The notes under the pieces: model-generated
The model's database searches: none
What the model was told of the DNA's origin: nothing
The model's input: the letters and a program-made list of their open reading frames with translations, nothing else
In this document: piece by piece, positions 49,917 through 61,001 of the stretch
How the letters are laid out: each line of letters starts with the position of its first letter
Position numbering within the stretch: the first letter of the stretch is position 1
Source of the DNA: Helicobacter enhydrae
GTDB lineage: Bacteria > Campylobacterota > Campylobacteria > Campylobacterales > Helicobacteraceae
Assembly: GCF_001693335.1 (NCBI RefSeq)
Contig: NZ_CP016503.1
Span: 62,001 to 126,000, forward strand
Reading direction: 5' to 3'
DNA: 64,000 nt
Made by a program: the position numbers and the translations under genes

Positions 49917-51510
49917 TTTCAGCCTCACTGTATCTCTCCCAAGCTCCATCGCTACCGGTATTGACAATCTTTGTCGTTGGATATGCGATTTTGATGTCGT
50001 GTTCTTTGCCTATAGCATCGACGATGTCCCCAGAGATCGAGCTTCTGACATTGAGCGTGGTGAAAGCATTGGTTTGATACCAAACAGAGATTTTCATCCC
50101 ATTGGGTTCAAGCATATTGAAGATTCTAGGTTCTAGACTAATGCGTTTGATAGAGTATTTTTCTTTGAGTCGTAGCATTTTCCTTTTGCCGATCTCAATA
50201 TGTGAGCGAGAGTGTTTGCGTGCGACTTCTGTGGCAATCTCAACGGCTTTTTTGTAGTTGCTATCAAATGTGATTGTGAAATCAATCCCATCCCATATTG
50301 TCGTCATACCGCTATGAGTGTAGTTTGAAATCACGGTGTTGAAAATAAAGTTGTTGGGGATAAACACAATGCGTCCGGCACGCCGTGTTTCAGCATAAGT
50401 GTTGTAGGTCACATCTTCCAAAAGTGCAATGCGTGTCATAGAAATATCCAAAATATCCCCTATGTAAGTCGTGTTGTCGCGATGAATGCGTATGCGATCG
50501 CCCACATGTAGCCCACCACCTATGACGATGACTAGCCACCCAAGAGTGCTCATAAACAAATCTCTCATCGCAAATGCCAAACCAGCAGAAATAAAACCCA
50601 AAAATGTCACAAGGTAAGTGATATTGTTGAGATAGCTTAGAAGAATGATGATGACAATAATACTGATATAAACAAAGCTGATGATTTTGTTGGCAATATA
50701 AATGCGTTCTTCATCAAGATATTTACGCAAGGCGATCTTAAAAGCAAATGCGATAGAGAAAACAATCAGACAGGAGACGATGATGTAGATTGTTTTGAGT
50801 GTTTGGCTTTGGATTTGGTTGGAAAGTCGCAAATCTAGATCAGCTACGCGTCTAGAAAAAACCTCAATGGAGGTTTCAAGAATGCTTTGCGTAGTTTCAA
50901 GCTCTATTTTGATATTGTGATTTTTTTGCAATTCTCTGATGACTTCATCCTCGCCCTGCTTGTTGTGGATTTGGGTTTGTAGTTTGAGTAGCTGGGATAG
51001 AAGCTCTTTTTTGTGGTTGAGTAGGGCGATGGTCTCATTGAGGCTTTGTTGGTTTGCACGCAATGTTTTTTCTTGTGATTTGATGTGTTTGAGAAATGAC
51101 AATCCAGAAAAAATTGCGATTGGATTTGTGATGTTGGGGACTTCTTGGATCTCTTTGACTTCCGTCAGCTCTTTGTAGGGATTGCTATCATAATCTTTGA
51201 ATAGTTTTTGTTGTTTTTGTAACACCTCAAGTTTGTTGCTTAGATTCTGAATCTTTTCATTGTTTTTGGCAGTGGGTTTGGTGTATTTGAGTTGGTATTG
51301 TATTTGTTGGATTTGATTGTTGATTGTGTTGAATTTGGTGAAGCTGTTGTATTTACGCACCCATATATTTTCGTTGTTTTCTAGCTGCTGGTTGATGATG
51401 TTTAATTGCTGTGTGATATTGGCAATCTCTTTGGGTAGGTTGATTTCTTGGACTTTTGCATTGTTGGCAATCAAAAACAATGGGATCAAAAACAAAAGAC
51501 TTTTTTTCAT
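49897..51510 (-). CDS. MscS family mechanosensitive ion channel
   Basis: A 537-residue member of the large MscS group. It has a signal-like N-terminus, a long Gln/Asn-rich coiled-coil periplasmic part (about 20-235), several membrane spans (about 240-345) ending in the pore-lining helix YLVTFLGFISAGLAFAMRD, and the cytoplasmic MscS beta domain (GGLHVGDRIRIHRDNTTYIGDI). It opens under osmotic downshift. The ATG overlaps the aroB stop (TAATG); the end overlaps mtaB by 20 bases. Confidence 0.92.
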   Translation of the reverse strand: MKKSLLFLIPLFLIANNAKVQEINLPKEIANITQQLNIINQQLENNENIWVRKYNSFTKFNTINNQIQQIQYQLKYTKPTAKNNEKIQNLSNKLEVLQKQQKLFKDYDSNPYKELTEVKEIQEVPNITNPIAIFSGLSFLKHIKSQEKTLRANQQSLNETIALLNHKKELLSQLLKLQTQIHNKQGEDEVIRELQKNHNIKIELETTQSILETSIEVFSRRVADLDLRLSNQIQSQTLKTIYIIVSCLIVFSIAFAFKIALRKYLDEERIYIANKIISFVYISIIVIIILLSYLNNITYLVTFLGFISAGLAFAMRDLFMSTLGWLVIVIGGGLHVGDRIRIHRDNTTYIGDILDISMTRIALLEDVTYNTYAETRRAGRIVFIPNNFIFNTVISNYTHSGMTTIWDGIDFTITFDSNYKKAVEIATEVARKHSRSHIEIGKRKMLRLKEKYSIKRISLEPRIFNMLEPNGMKISVWYQTNAFTTLNVRSSISGDIVDAIGKEHDIKIAYPTTKIVNTGSDGAWERYSEAENVKSVF

Positions 51511-52523
51511 TAGTATTGCTCCGATAAAAAAGTTAAGATCTCCTCTTGTGAGGGGGATACTTGCTGATAACTACCAATCTGTGTTGGAAGTATAAAATTT
51601 ATTTGGTGGTTTTTTGTTTTTTTGTCCAAAAATAATGCTTCAAGGAATTGTTGAGGGTTGGTGATTGTATAGTGCGTAGGCAAATCATAGAGAGAGAGAA
51701 GGCTTCTCACTTCGGCAGAGTGGGCAAATCCCAACAGGCGTTGGGCTAATTGGTTGGCTAGAATCATTCCTAGACTCACTGCCTCTCCGTGCAAATAACG
51801 CGTATAGTTGTTTTCTTTTTCGATGATATGTCCGAAGGTATGCCCATAATTCAAAACCGCTCTTTTGTCTTTTTCAAAAGGATCTTGACGGACAATGTCG
51901 GCTTTGAGCTTGATACTAGAGTGAATGACTTCAAGGGGGTTTTGCTTGATTTGCTGTTTTTCAAAAAGTGTGTCAAACAATCTCTCATCTAAGCAAGTGG
52001 CGATTTTGATCACTTCAGCCATTCCTGCATTCCACTCTCTTGGTGCAAGTGTTTCCAAAAACATAGGGGAGATATACACAGATTTTGGAGAATGGAATAA
52101 TCCAATAAGATTTTTGCCCTCTTGGGTATTGATACCACATTTGCCCCCCACACTTGCATCCACTTGTGCCAAAAGTGTCGTAGGGATATTGACAAAATCA
52201 ATCCCTCGCATAAAGATTCCACTTGCAAGTCCCACAAGATCGCTTATCACTCCTCCACCAAGTGCAATCATCGTGCTTTGGCGATCTAGTTTGCAAGAGA
52301 AAGCGACATTGAGGATTTGCTCTAGAGTCTTGAGGCATTTTTGGCTTTCTCCACTAGCCAACACTAGCGTGTGGATCTGAGGTGCATTGATCTTTTGAGC
52401 AATCAAATCCAAAAAAAGTGGTGCCACATTTGTATCGCTGATGAGAAGCACACTTCCTTCAAACTCGAGCTTTTGAGGAAGTTCAAAATAAATACTGCTA
52501 TCGCAGAGTTTAATCGTTTTCAT
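51510..52523 (-). CDS. aroB: 3-dehydroquinate synthase
   Basis: Second step of the shikimate pathway, converting DAHP to 3-dehydroquinate with NAD and metal. It has 337 residues. Motifs include ASGESQKCLKTLEQIL, ALGGGVISDLVGLASGIFMRG, IPTTLLAQVDASVGGKCGIN and the metal ligands in NYGHTFGHIIE and LHGEAVSLGM. It overlaps the preceding COG3400-like gene by 14 bases and shares TAATG with mscS. Confidence 0.96.
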   Translation of the reverse strand: MKTIKLCDSSIYFELPQKLEFEGSVLLISDTNVAPLFLDLIAQKINAPQIHTLVLASGESQKCLKTLEQILNVAFSCKLDRQSTMIALGGGVISDLVGLASGIFMRGIDFVNIPTTLLAQVDASVGGKCGINTQEGKNLIGLFHSPKSVYISPMFLETLAPREWNAGMAEVIKIATCLDERLFDTLFEKQQIKQNPLEVIHSSIKLKADIVRQDPFEKDKRAVLNYGHTFGHIIEKENNYTRYLHGEAVSLGMILANQLAQRLLGFAHSAEVRSLLSLYDLPTHYTITNPQQFLEALFLDKKTKNHQINFILPTQIGSYQQVSPSQEEILTFLSEQY

Positions 52524-53910
52524 AGGAAGAGGGGAGGATGATCTGTGGCTGGATGTGGGAGAGGGAGGAATGTAAACTCAAATCGGTATTGACAAAAGCA
52601 AAGCGTGCATTTTGCTTCACATTGGGTGAGAATGGCAAAAACTGCAAACACGATTGAAACTCCTCTTTGAGAAGCAGGATTGGGTTTTTGAGACTAGAGC
52701 GGGTGTAGTTGATTTTTTTGTTGAACACCTTTGAGAGTGTGTCAAACTCTTCTTTTTCTTGCGTATGGTATTTTTCATCGCAATCAAAATCAAACAAATG
52801 CAAATCAAGGGAGAGTTGAGAGGAAATATCCAAAACTGCAGAGGCGATATTGTGGCTTTGTTCTTCAAGCAGCACTACGCTTTGGGTGCATTGCTCTAGG
52901 GGATAGCTTCCGATTTTGAAAATTGGAATCGCCAAATCAAATAGCAGTTTTTTGTTGAAGTTGAAAAGTTTGGGATTTAAAATTGCCAAACCGATTTTTT
53001 TTTGGGTGTCTGCTTGTATGACTTGCGGGAATTGTTGCGTGTTGTAATGTATGAAGACTTGAATGGTCGGATCATCAAGCTTTTTGAGATGTTCGATGAG
53101 GGAGAAGGTCCTAGGATTGAGCAAAGCGATATAGAGCGTTTGATTGTTGAGTTTGCGGTGCAAAAACAATGCGTCCTCAATATCTTTGAGGATTTCGTTT
53201 TCATCACACAGGCTTTCATCAAGATAGAGGAACAAATCCTTGCCAAAAGGTATGGGGAATTGCCCTAGAGAATTGGTGATTTGTTTGTAGATGTGATTGA
53301 GGATCCTCCAATCTCCGACGGCTAAAAGGCGATCATTGGGTTGGATTGTCGTGGAAAATCGACTGAGCAAAAACTCATTGCCTCGATAGATTCCTACGAT
53401 TTTCCAATCTTTTTGCGAGATAGAGCTGATGGAGCGATAGCAATACAAACTGCCCGGTGGGACTAATATTTCAATGATCTCTCCTTGCCCCAATCCGAAG
53501 TTTTGTGGGGTCTGTGGAGTATTGATGAGTAGGCTCGCAAGGTGGTCTGATAGGATTTCGTGTGTCGAGATTTGCAAAAGATTGTCGAAATGTTGTAGCT
53601 CAATGGAGGCATTGCAAATCATTGGGGTTTGTGGATAGAGTGTTTTGAGGTTTTGGATAATCGCCTCTAGCTCCTCGTCATTGTCGTGGAGGATAAAGAT
53701 CTGATTGGCTTCTGCTGGGAGATTTTTGGTGATTTTGTAGAGCGATGTCGGATCAAAAGAGTGAAAAACAAAAGAGTTGGGATGTGTGTCGGGGATAAGA
53801 TTTGCAGGGCAAATGGTGTGGTAGATGTTGGCACTATAGTATTTCTCTATCAATTTGGACAAAAAAAGCCTAGCACTTTCACCAAGTAAAACAAGAATGA
53901 CTGAATTCAT
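52510..53910 (-). CDS. COG3400-like protein with TrkA-C/RCK-type region
   Basis: A 466-residue cytoplasmic protein with a Rossmann-like start (VILVLLGESARLF) and a middle that resembles TrkA-C (GEIIEILVPPGSLYCYRSISS, IVGIYRGNEFLLSRFSTTI, NDRLLAVGD). The rest has no motif I can name. ATG 53910 has AAGG nine bases upstream; an ATG at 53946 lacks conserved sequence. The gene lies between tgt and aroB as HP0282 does. A role in ion-transport regulation is inference only. Confidence 0.72.
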   Translation of the reverse strand: MNSVILVLLGESARLFLSKLIEKYYSANIYHTICPANLIPDTHPNSFVFHSFDPTSLYKITKNLPAEANQIFILHDNDEELEAIIQNLKTLYPQTPMICNASIELQHFDNLLQISTHEILSDHLASLLINTPQTPQNFGLGQGEIIEILVPPGSLYCYRSISSISQKDWKIVGIYRGNEFLLSRFSTTIQPNDRLLAVGDWRILNHIYKQITNSLGQFPIPFGKDLFLYLDESLCDENEILKDIEDALFLHRKLNNQTLYIALLNPRTFSLIEHLKKLDDPTIQVFIHYNTQQFPQVIQADTQKKIGLAILNPKLFNFNKKLLFDLAIPIFKIGSYPLEQCTQSVVLLEEQSHNIASAVLDISSQLSLDLHLFDFDCDEKYHTQEKEEFDTLSKVFNKKINYTRSSLKNPILLLKEEFQSCLQFLPFSPNVKQNARFAFVNTDLSLHSSLSHIQPQIILPSSYEND

Positions 53911-53977
53911 TAGGAGTAGCCTTTGCAATTTTTTGGAATTTGGCAATTATACATAAAGTTATCAAAAGACTTGATGA

Positions 53978-55165
<1,188 letters not shown>

Positions 55166-55319
55166 AAGCTCTAGCTTGCTCCCATCTCTTGTTTCCCATC
55201 CCTCTCTCTCTTTTCTTTCTCTTGTTTGTTTTGCTAAACAATGTGAGTTTGTTTTTGAATCTTGTTTTGGGGTGATTGAAGGTTGATTTGAATTTTTGTT
55301 TTGAAGTTGGCTTGGGGAG

Positions 55320-56010
55320 ATTACGCTTTTTAGCAATTCTAGAATCTCTTGGATTCTTTCTTTTTGAGTTACTTTTGCAAAAGCACATTTTCTAGTTTTT
55401 CAAGCTTGGTTTGGAGTTTCTTTTCAAGTTGGCTTGAGCAAAGCACCCTTTATACAATTCTAGAATCCCCTAGCATCTCTCTTAAGGGGGGCAAGGGGAA
55501 CTTATAGCAATCGTTCCCCTTATCCCCCTTAACAACCCCCATAACCCCAGCATTGCATTAGCAAGGCTCGTTCAAGATTACATTGACTTGGAATCTTTTT
55601 GGGTTCTACAAGGTTAGTTTGGTTAGCAGTTTTCATTTCCTTTATAACTTAGTGGGGTTTAATGATTGATAAGGGTTTTTGATGGAGATTCTAGGAATCA
55701 AAAGAATCCAAAGAATCAAGAATCAAGAATGCTCTCACAAAGATTCTAAGAATCTAGATTCAATTTAAATCAAAAAAACAAACCTAAAACACCAAAGAAT
55801 CAAAACAAAGTCAAAGCAATGTGGGTAACACACAAAAAGCGGGCAGGGGTTTGGGGGATTTTAAGGGGGATAAGGGGGGGTGCCTCGCAATAAACCCCCT
55901 TGTCCCCCTTATAGAAAAAAGCAAAGCGTGATTTGGAAACCAAGAAGTGTGCTTGTGCAAAAACAATCTCAAAAACTAGCAAACAAATCAAGAATTCCCT
56001 AAATCTGTGC
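55320..56010. repeat. Dispersed hairpin-rich repeat, copy C
   Basis: Occupies most of the 1.34 kb between tgt and autotransporter 3, which otherwise shows no convincing gene. The left flank has TTGAGTTAC and GTTGGCTTGAGCAAA. The left hairpin is 55482-55532; the tail GCAAGGCTCGTTCAAGATTACATTGACTTGG matches copies A, A' and B. An AAGAATC-rich spacer follows, then the right inverted hairpin at 55863-55910 with ACACAAAAAGCGGGCAGGGG before it. Reverse-complement fragments of the left flank (TCTCAAGCCAAC, GATTCTAGAATC) recur to the right near 56055-56105. Confidence 0.85.
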
Positions 56011-56139
56011 TTTGCCCAAGCCAAGATTCAACAACCAAAAAATCACCAAAGGACACAACTTCTCAAGCCAACTCCAAAAGAAACCCCCTAGAGATTCTAG
56101 AATCACTCAAAAGTGTGCCTCTGCGAAACCAATCTCAAG

Positions 56140-56250
56140 CAAAAGAATCAGATTACATTCGAATCCTTTGGTGTTCTACAAGGTTAGTTTGGGAGGCAGT
56201 TGTTTGTGCTTATATTGAAATAGTGAGGCTTTGTGTTTTTTGGGTTTTAT
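56140..56250. repeat. Repeat fragment D (left-module tail)
   Basis: GATTACATTCGAATCCTTTG, TTCTACAAGGTTAGTTTGG and GTGCTTATATTGAAATAGTGAGG repeat the segment that follows the left hairpin in copies A and B, but the hairpin itself is missing. It directly follows copy C. Confidence 0.75.
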
Positions 56251-56284
56251 TTGGCGTTGTGGGTTAATCGTGAAGTTTTGCTAA

Positions 56285-56312
56285 ACACCCCGCCTAGCTA
56301 TTCAATAGGCGG
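56285..56312. other. GC-rich hairpin CCCGCCTA/TAGGCGGG
   Basis: An 8-bp perfect stem with a 9-base loop lies between repeat fragment D and the 3' region of autotransporter 3. No T-run follows on either strand; it may nevertheless end the autotransporter transcript on the minus strand. Confidence 0.4.
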
Positions 56313-56357
56313 GAAGGCGATTCTAAAAGAATCTAAAACAAAAAATAAATTTAGTTT

Positions 56358-56397
56358 AAAGGAGCATTCTAAGGGACATTTGAGATACAAATGCCCC
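56358..56397 (-). terminator. Conserved hairpin downstream of autotransporter 3
   Basis: On the minus strand GGGGCATTTG pairs with CAAATGTCCC, followed by TTAGAATGCTCCTTT. It is the same module as at 1117-1160 after autotransporter 1, in the same orientation relative to its gene, so it travels with the gene. Confidence 0.5.
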
Positions 56398-56467
56398 TTC
56401 AAAGGCTCACCTATTGAGCGATCCTTCTATGTCTTCTAGTCCAAAGTTCAGAAATTGCTTGATGACA

Positions 56468-56478
56468 CCCCCCCCCCC
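56468..56478 (-). repeat. G11 tract just past the autotransporter 3 stop codon
   Basis: Eleven G on the sense strand of autotransporter 3. The gene's TAA overlaps an ATG (TAATG, 56512-56508) that opens a 20-codon frame (to 56448) running through the tract. Slippage would change the length and sequence of that tiny frame: G12 reads on to a TGA in the AATAGGTGAGCC region. Whether it is translated is unknown. Confidence 0.6.
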
Positions 56479-56509
56479 ATTTTGGGAGTGTCGGTTTGTG
56501 AGAGTGGCA

Positions 56510-59500
56510 TTACTCTTGAGTATTTTCTACTTTCAAAGGAGCAGTGTTTTCTGCTTTTTTGTCAGCCTCACTTGTTTTCTCTCCGAAGCTATATCTAGCT
56601 CCTAGGTTGATTTGATAATTTGTGGTGATTTTGCCACCAAAGCTTTTTTCAAAGTCGCAGTAGATCCTTGTGTTGTCCTTGACTTCAAAGTTTGTGCCAA
56701 GATTGATCACACCTCTCATCGTAGAAGTCAATGAAGTGATCTTCGTAGTTGTGTTGGAGTTTGATGTGAATGCAATCGTTCCGCCACCAAGATAGTCATG
56801 AACAAAGTAAGTTCCTACATAAGCACTTGCTTTAAATCCTTTGCCCTCTGTGAATTTGTCAAATCTGTATCCATAGCTAGCACCCACTCTGCTTCTGATT
56901 GTGAGAACATTCTCTTGCTTGCTATTGAGGAAGTGTGTTCCTAGTGTTTGTCGCATATTGGTTTCGTTGAAATAACCTGCTGAAACTTCTGCTTGAGGGT
57001 CGATATACCATGCTTTGTCCTCACCTAGGGCAAATCTATATCCCACCTCTTGGCTAAGAGTGATTGCCCAGTTGTTGGTGTTGTAAGTTTTGGTATCGCC
57101 TAGCATATTAATATTACTCATGATGTAGCTAAATTTGACAATACTATCTGTATATAGTCCATTTCCACCATTTTGAATGTATGCATTATAAAGAGCGAGT
57201 TCTACTGCATTTGAAGTGGTTTGATTAATTCCTCCGATGATGACTTTGTCAGGCTCTGATACTCCGATCATATTTGCTTTGGAGTGTGCATAAGAGAGGG
57301 CGATACCTGTGTAGTTTTTGGCATTCCCTAGATCGAAGTCATAATCATAACCTGCTTGGATTGTTGTGTAGTCAGATTGCATCTTGAGTGAAAACTCTGT
57401 CGTTTCCATACCATTGAAAATCCTAGCCCAAGCACCTTGATTGTTTGGATTGTCTCTCAAATCACCCATTCTCTTATTCAAAGAGTTGAAATTGGCTGCA
57501 TAGAGTGAGTAGTTTGCACTAAGTGCAGCAGCACCTGTGCGTTGGCTCGCTCTAGAGACACCTTTGTTTTGGACACTTTGGATGAAGTAGGTGGTGTATT
57601 GACCTCCTCTATTGGCATTGCCGTATTCATCTGTAGTGATTCCTTGTGTCAATGTGGTTTCTATAGCCTCAAATCCACGAGTAGATGTGCCTCCCACGAA
57701 TTTTGCTACTTGATTACCATTTGTTCCTTTGACTGTGGCAACAGCGATGTTTCCTGTTGTTTCTGCTCCTTTGCCATTGCGATATGTGATAGGTTCAGGT
57801 GCTCCTGATTGTGAAGCAACTTGTATTTTGTGTTGCTGGCGATTTCCGCTAAGCACAACGATACGATCAGAGTAGGTGTGTTTATATGCGTTGCCACTAG
57901 CTCTTAGATTTTGTCCTCCAAGTGTGCTACCTTGTTGTCTTGTTTTGGAATCTACAGAAACGACGAAAGTAACATCACTAGTTGTAAGTCCTGTGTTGGC
58001 TCCACCATTTGCTTGTCCGATAGTGAGGAGGTTGAAGTGATGAGCTTGTCCCAAAGCAGATTGAGCATTGCTTGAGATGTCAAGAATCGCATTTGCACCA
58101 CGAGTGGCAGAAATAGTAGTGATTTGGTTACTGCGTCCTTTCAATGCAAGGGTTGCATTACTTCCCTTGAAATTGACATTTGTTTTTCCTGCAGTGGCTA
58201 CAATCTCTTGCTCTATGATAGCGTTGGCATTATTTGCAAAAACGAAGTTTGTAGTCGCTCCTGCACCATTAGTGATGATTGTGCTTCCTCCCACCTTGCT
58301 GATTTTTGCATTTCCTGCATTGAAGTTGAAATTTACCTCACCAGAAGTGTTGTTGATATTCTTTTTGAGTGTGAGGGTAGTCATCGCTCCGTTGCCTGAT
58401 CTTGGGGCTTGGAAGTTGAAATTTGTTTGAGCAGAATCTGTAGCTCTTGTGATGCGTCCGCCACCACCATTGATAGTTGCTTGTTGTTGTTTGATTTCAC
58501 CTTCGATTGTCAAGCTTTTGCCATTAGCAAGATTGAAGTTTGTGGTGTTTTTGTAATTGGTGTTAAATCCACCTTGAGTGATGATATTGCCTTTGATTGT
58601 TGTGTTGTGATTGACATTGAAAATCAGCTTGGCATACCTGTCTCCCTTATCGCGTCCTACGACGATATTTCCATTCCCGCTAGCACCATTGGAGCCTTGA
58701 ATATCAAGGATTCCGTTTCCACCATTGAAGTTGAAAGTTACGCCAGAGTTGTTGGCATCTGTAGAACCTGCGACCTCCAATCCGATATGAGAAACGCCTC
58801 CTCTTGTGTTGTTACCTTTGATTGCAATCTTGTTGTTGCTTCCGTTGAGACTGAATGCAGTTTGTCCGGCTTTCCAAGTATGCAATACATCTTTTTGCAA
58901 AGTGAGTGTAGTGTTGGCGTTTTCGAGATTGAATATATTTCTACCGCTATCTGTTGTCACAACAGAATAGTTCCCATTTGCATCGCCATTCTCATTGATA
59001 CCTTTTGATCCGATTGTATTTTGAGTTCCACCATTGATAAAGATGATGTTCCCCCCATTGTTTAGGCGTGAAAACACTCCGCCACTAATTGTCATTTTGT
59101 TTTGAGTGGTGATGATGTTTTCTCCGAAATTGATTGCATCTACTTTTTTAGCGTCTAAATAATTGACTGTGATGATATTGCGTTGCTTGTCTCCACCTGC
59201 AGCAAAAATCATTTCTTTGACATTGAGCGTATCGATGAAAATTCCATTGATAGCACTCCAGTTCCCTTTGATGTTTGTCGCAGTGAGTGTGCCTTTGGCA
59301 ATATATTGCTTGGTGTAGTCAGATATTGCTTTGCGATCCGAGTTTTTGAGTTTGTTCTCATCGATTGCAGAGACCAAATTGTGTGCTCTATTGCCATTGT
59401 TGGCAAGTTTCAAGATTCCTTTACCGATGTAGTTGCCTCCTTGAGAGCCATCAGCTTGGATTGTTGTGATGTCTAATGAGTTTGTGTTGCCTCTAGAAGC

Positions 59501-60712
59501 ATTGTTGAACTCAAGACTGATGATGTTTTGACGCTTGCCTGTGTTGTGCCCCTCTACTTTTAATTCATTGAGGTGAAGTGTGGCTTGTTTTTGGAAATGA
59601 ATTAGGTTGAGAGAATCAGCATACGCATACTCTTGAGCATTGGCTCTTGCTAAGCCTGCAACGATATTGAAGCGATGTTGTGCGTTTCCAATCTGTCCTT
59701 TATTGCTAAAAAGGATTCTGATGTTGGCATTGTCTTTGTTGCCATTGTGTTGCCCTAAGCTTTCGGCACGGATTTGTCCTATTTTGTTTTGAGTAGTGAT
59801 TGCATTGAGTGCATCTCCGCGTGTTGATCTCTCAAAAGTGATATTGATGTCAGTGTTGCTTCCGATAGCTTGAGTATGGCAACTACCTTTAAGACATGCA
59901 GAGCTTGTGATGTCTCCTGTGATACCACCTTTGCCACCTTTGAAAACGAAGTTTTGCCCAGATTCCACCATTCTTGCACTTAGGTTTCCTTTGAGGATCG
60001 CGTTGTTATCGAAAGTCACATTTGTTTTGAGAAATTTGAATGCTTTGTATTTTGGATCATACACACCAGCAGAATCAAAGTTACCTACCATATCTCCTTT
60101 GAAAGTTGCTTGAGCTACATTGTCACGAGCATTGCTAAATACTTGGAGCAAAATATTGCCCTTGAGAGCGACATTTTGTGTAGTGCCTACGAAATTGAGA
60201 GTAACTCTTTGGTGCAAAAGATCATGGGCAGTTGTCCCACCATCACCAAATCTAAAAGCTAGATACCTCTCTCCATTGTTCCCCAACTTGAGCCCTCTGT
60301 CTTTGTTGGTGATTTTGATTTCAGAAAGTCTTCCACCCACAGTGAGTGCTGATTCTTTGCCTGTGCTGTTGAATGTAAAATTTGGTGCGATTGACAACTC
60401 ATTTCTGTTCAAAAAGAATTTGAGGTTTTGGATTTGAGTCCCTGCATTGGTTTGAAGCTGATTGAAACCACCGACATTTTTGAATCGTATTTCATAAGCT
60501 TGTTGAAACTTGTTTCCTGTTGAAGGAACAACTACTTTGCCAATGCTATAGCAAACTGCACTTGCGTCAGTGCAAGCAGGACCAACGGTCATAGTTGCAC
60601 TTGCTACACTCGCACCTAGTGCCAAAGCCAATGAAGTAGCCACTAGAGGGTTGAAAGACTTTTGACCCTTGCTATTAGCAGACGCTTTTCTTAAATTTTT
60701 CTTTAGTTCCAT
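56510..60712 (-). CDS. VacA-type autotransporter 3 (1400 aa)
   Basis: Large surface protein. The N-terminal signal region includes FNPLVATSLALALGASVASA, almost the same core as autotransporter 2, and a Cys pair (CX6C) follows cleavage. The passenger of more than 1000 residues is Asn/Gly/Thr-rich with many beta-helix-like repeats (LTLQKD, GNGIL, FNFNGG patterns) and blocks alignable to autotransporter 2 (ATFKGDMVGN, NYIGKGILKL, AQSALGQAHHFNLL). The barrel starts near NSLNKRMGDLRDN. After the closing RYSF come 24 hydrophilic residues (GEKTS...APLKVENT), resembling the start of the autotransporter 2 tail. The start follows AAGGAG; an extended -10 (TGATATAAT) is about 60 bases upstream. Confidence 0.95.
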   Translation of the reverse strand: MELKKNLRKASANSKGQKSFNPLVATSLALALGASVASATMTVGPACTDASAVCYSIGKVVVPSTGNKFQQAYEIRFKNVGGFNQLQTNAGTQIQNLKFFLNRNELSIAPNFTFNSTGKESALTVGGRLSEIKITNKDRGLKLGNNGERYLAFRFGDGGTTAHDLLHQRVTLNFVGTTQNVALKGNILLQVFSNARDNVAQATFKGDMVGNFDSAGVYDPKYKAFKFLKTNVTFDNNAILKGNLSARMVESGQNFVFKGGKGGITGDITSSACLKGSCHTQAIGSNTDINITFERSTRGDALNAITTQNKIGQIRAESLGQHNGNKDNANIRILFSNKGQIGNAQHRFNIVAGLARANAQEYAYADSLNLIHFQKQATLHLNELKVEGHNTGKRQNIISLEFNNASRGNTNSLDITTIQADGSQGGNYIGKGILKLANNGNRAHNLVSAIDENKLKNSDRKAISDYTKQYIAKGTLTATNIKGNWSAINGIFIDTLNVKEMIFAAGGDKQRNIITVNYLDAKKVDAINFGENIITTQNKMTISGGVFSRLNNGGNIIFINGGTQNTIGSKGINENGDANGNYSVVTTDSGRNIFNLENANTTLTLQKDVLHTWKAGQTAFSLNGSNNKIAIKGNNTRGGVSHIGLEVAGSTDANNSGVTFNFNGGNGILDIQGSNGASGNGNIVVGRDKGDRYAKLIFNVNHNTTIKGNIITQGGFNTNYKNTTNFNLANGKSLTIEGEIKQQQATINGGGGRITRATDSAQTNFNFQAPRSGNGAMTTLTLKKNINNTSGEVNFNFNAGNAKISKVGGSTIITNGAGATTNFVFANNANAIIEQEIVATAGKTNVNFKGSNATLALKGRSNQITTISATRGANAILDISSNAQSALGQAHHFNLLTIGQANGGANTGLTTSDVTFVVSVDSKTRQQGSTLGGQNLRASGNAYKHTYSDRIVVLSGNRQQHKIQVASQSGAPEPITYRNGKGAETTGNIAVATVKGTNGNQVAKFVGGTSTRGFEAIETTLTQGITTDEYGNANRGGQYTTYFIQSVQNKGVSRASQRTGAAALSANYSLYAANFNSLNKRMGDLRDNPNNQGAWARIFNGMETTEFSLKMQSDYTTIQAGYDYDFDLGNAKNYTGIALSYAHSKANMIGVSEPDKVIIGGINQTTSNAVELALYNAYIQNGGNGLYTDSIVKFSYIMSNINMLGDTKTYNTNNWAITLSQEVGYRFALGEDKAWYIDPQAEVSAGYFNETNMRQTLGTHFLNSKQENVLTIRSRVGASYGYRFDKFTEGKGFKASAYVGTYFVHDYLGGGTIAFTSNSNTTTKITSLTSTMRGVINLGTNFEVKDNTRIYCDFEKSFGGKITTNYQINLGARYSFGEKTSEADKKAENTAPLKVENTQE

Positions 60713-60771
60713 TTGTTTTACTCCTTAACTAAAATTTAATTAAAACTAAATCAATTTAAAATTGAGAGTTA

Positions 60772-60777
60772 ATTATA
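60772..60777 (-). promoter_or_regulatory. Extended -10 promoter of autotransporter 3
   Basis: TGATATAAT on the minus strand is a near-perfect extended -10. It sits about 60 bases before the ATG, with long A/T-rich stretches (AACAAAAAAATAATAACAAAAAAC) upstream, typical of strong epsilonproteobacterial promoters. Confidence 0.65.
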
Positions 60778-60904
60778 TCATAAGTTTTTTGTTATTATTT
60801 TTTTGTTTATCTTTTTGTGTTTTTGTGTGATGGCGTAGGGGTGCTTGGTGTCGATAAAAATAAATTGATTTTTAAAGTTTGGATATAGAGTCAGAGAGGC
60901 TTTG

Positions 60905-60985
60905 GTGGCATTGTATCATTGGTGGTCCATAGTGTGGCATAGAGATTGTATCGCTAGAAACGATATAGATCAGGAATGCCCTCTG
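60905..60985. other. Unassigned dyad-rich segment between ygjP-like gene and autotransporter 3
   Basis: GGCATT near 60908 and AATGCC near 60977 could close a large stem. Inside are CCA/TGG dyads and TATCG-CTAGAAA-CGATA. It lies just past the end of the hsdR-ygjP unit (minus strand) and could be its 3' UTR structure. Nothing further can be named in this 289-base gap apart from the promoter. Confidence 0.3.
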
Positions 60986-61001
60986 ATGTCTGTATCTCAT
61001 C

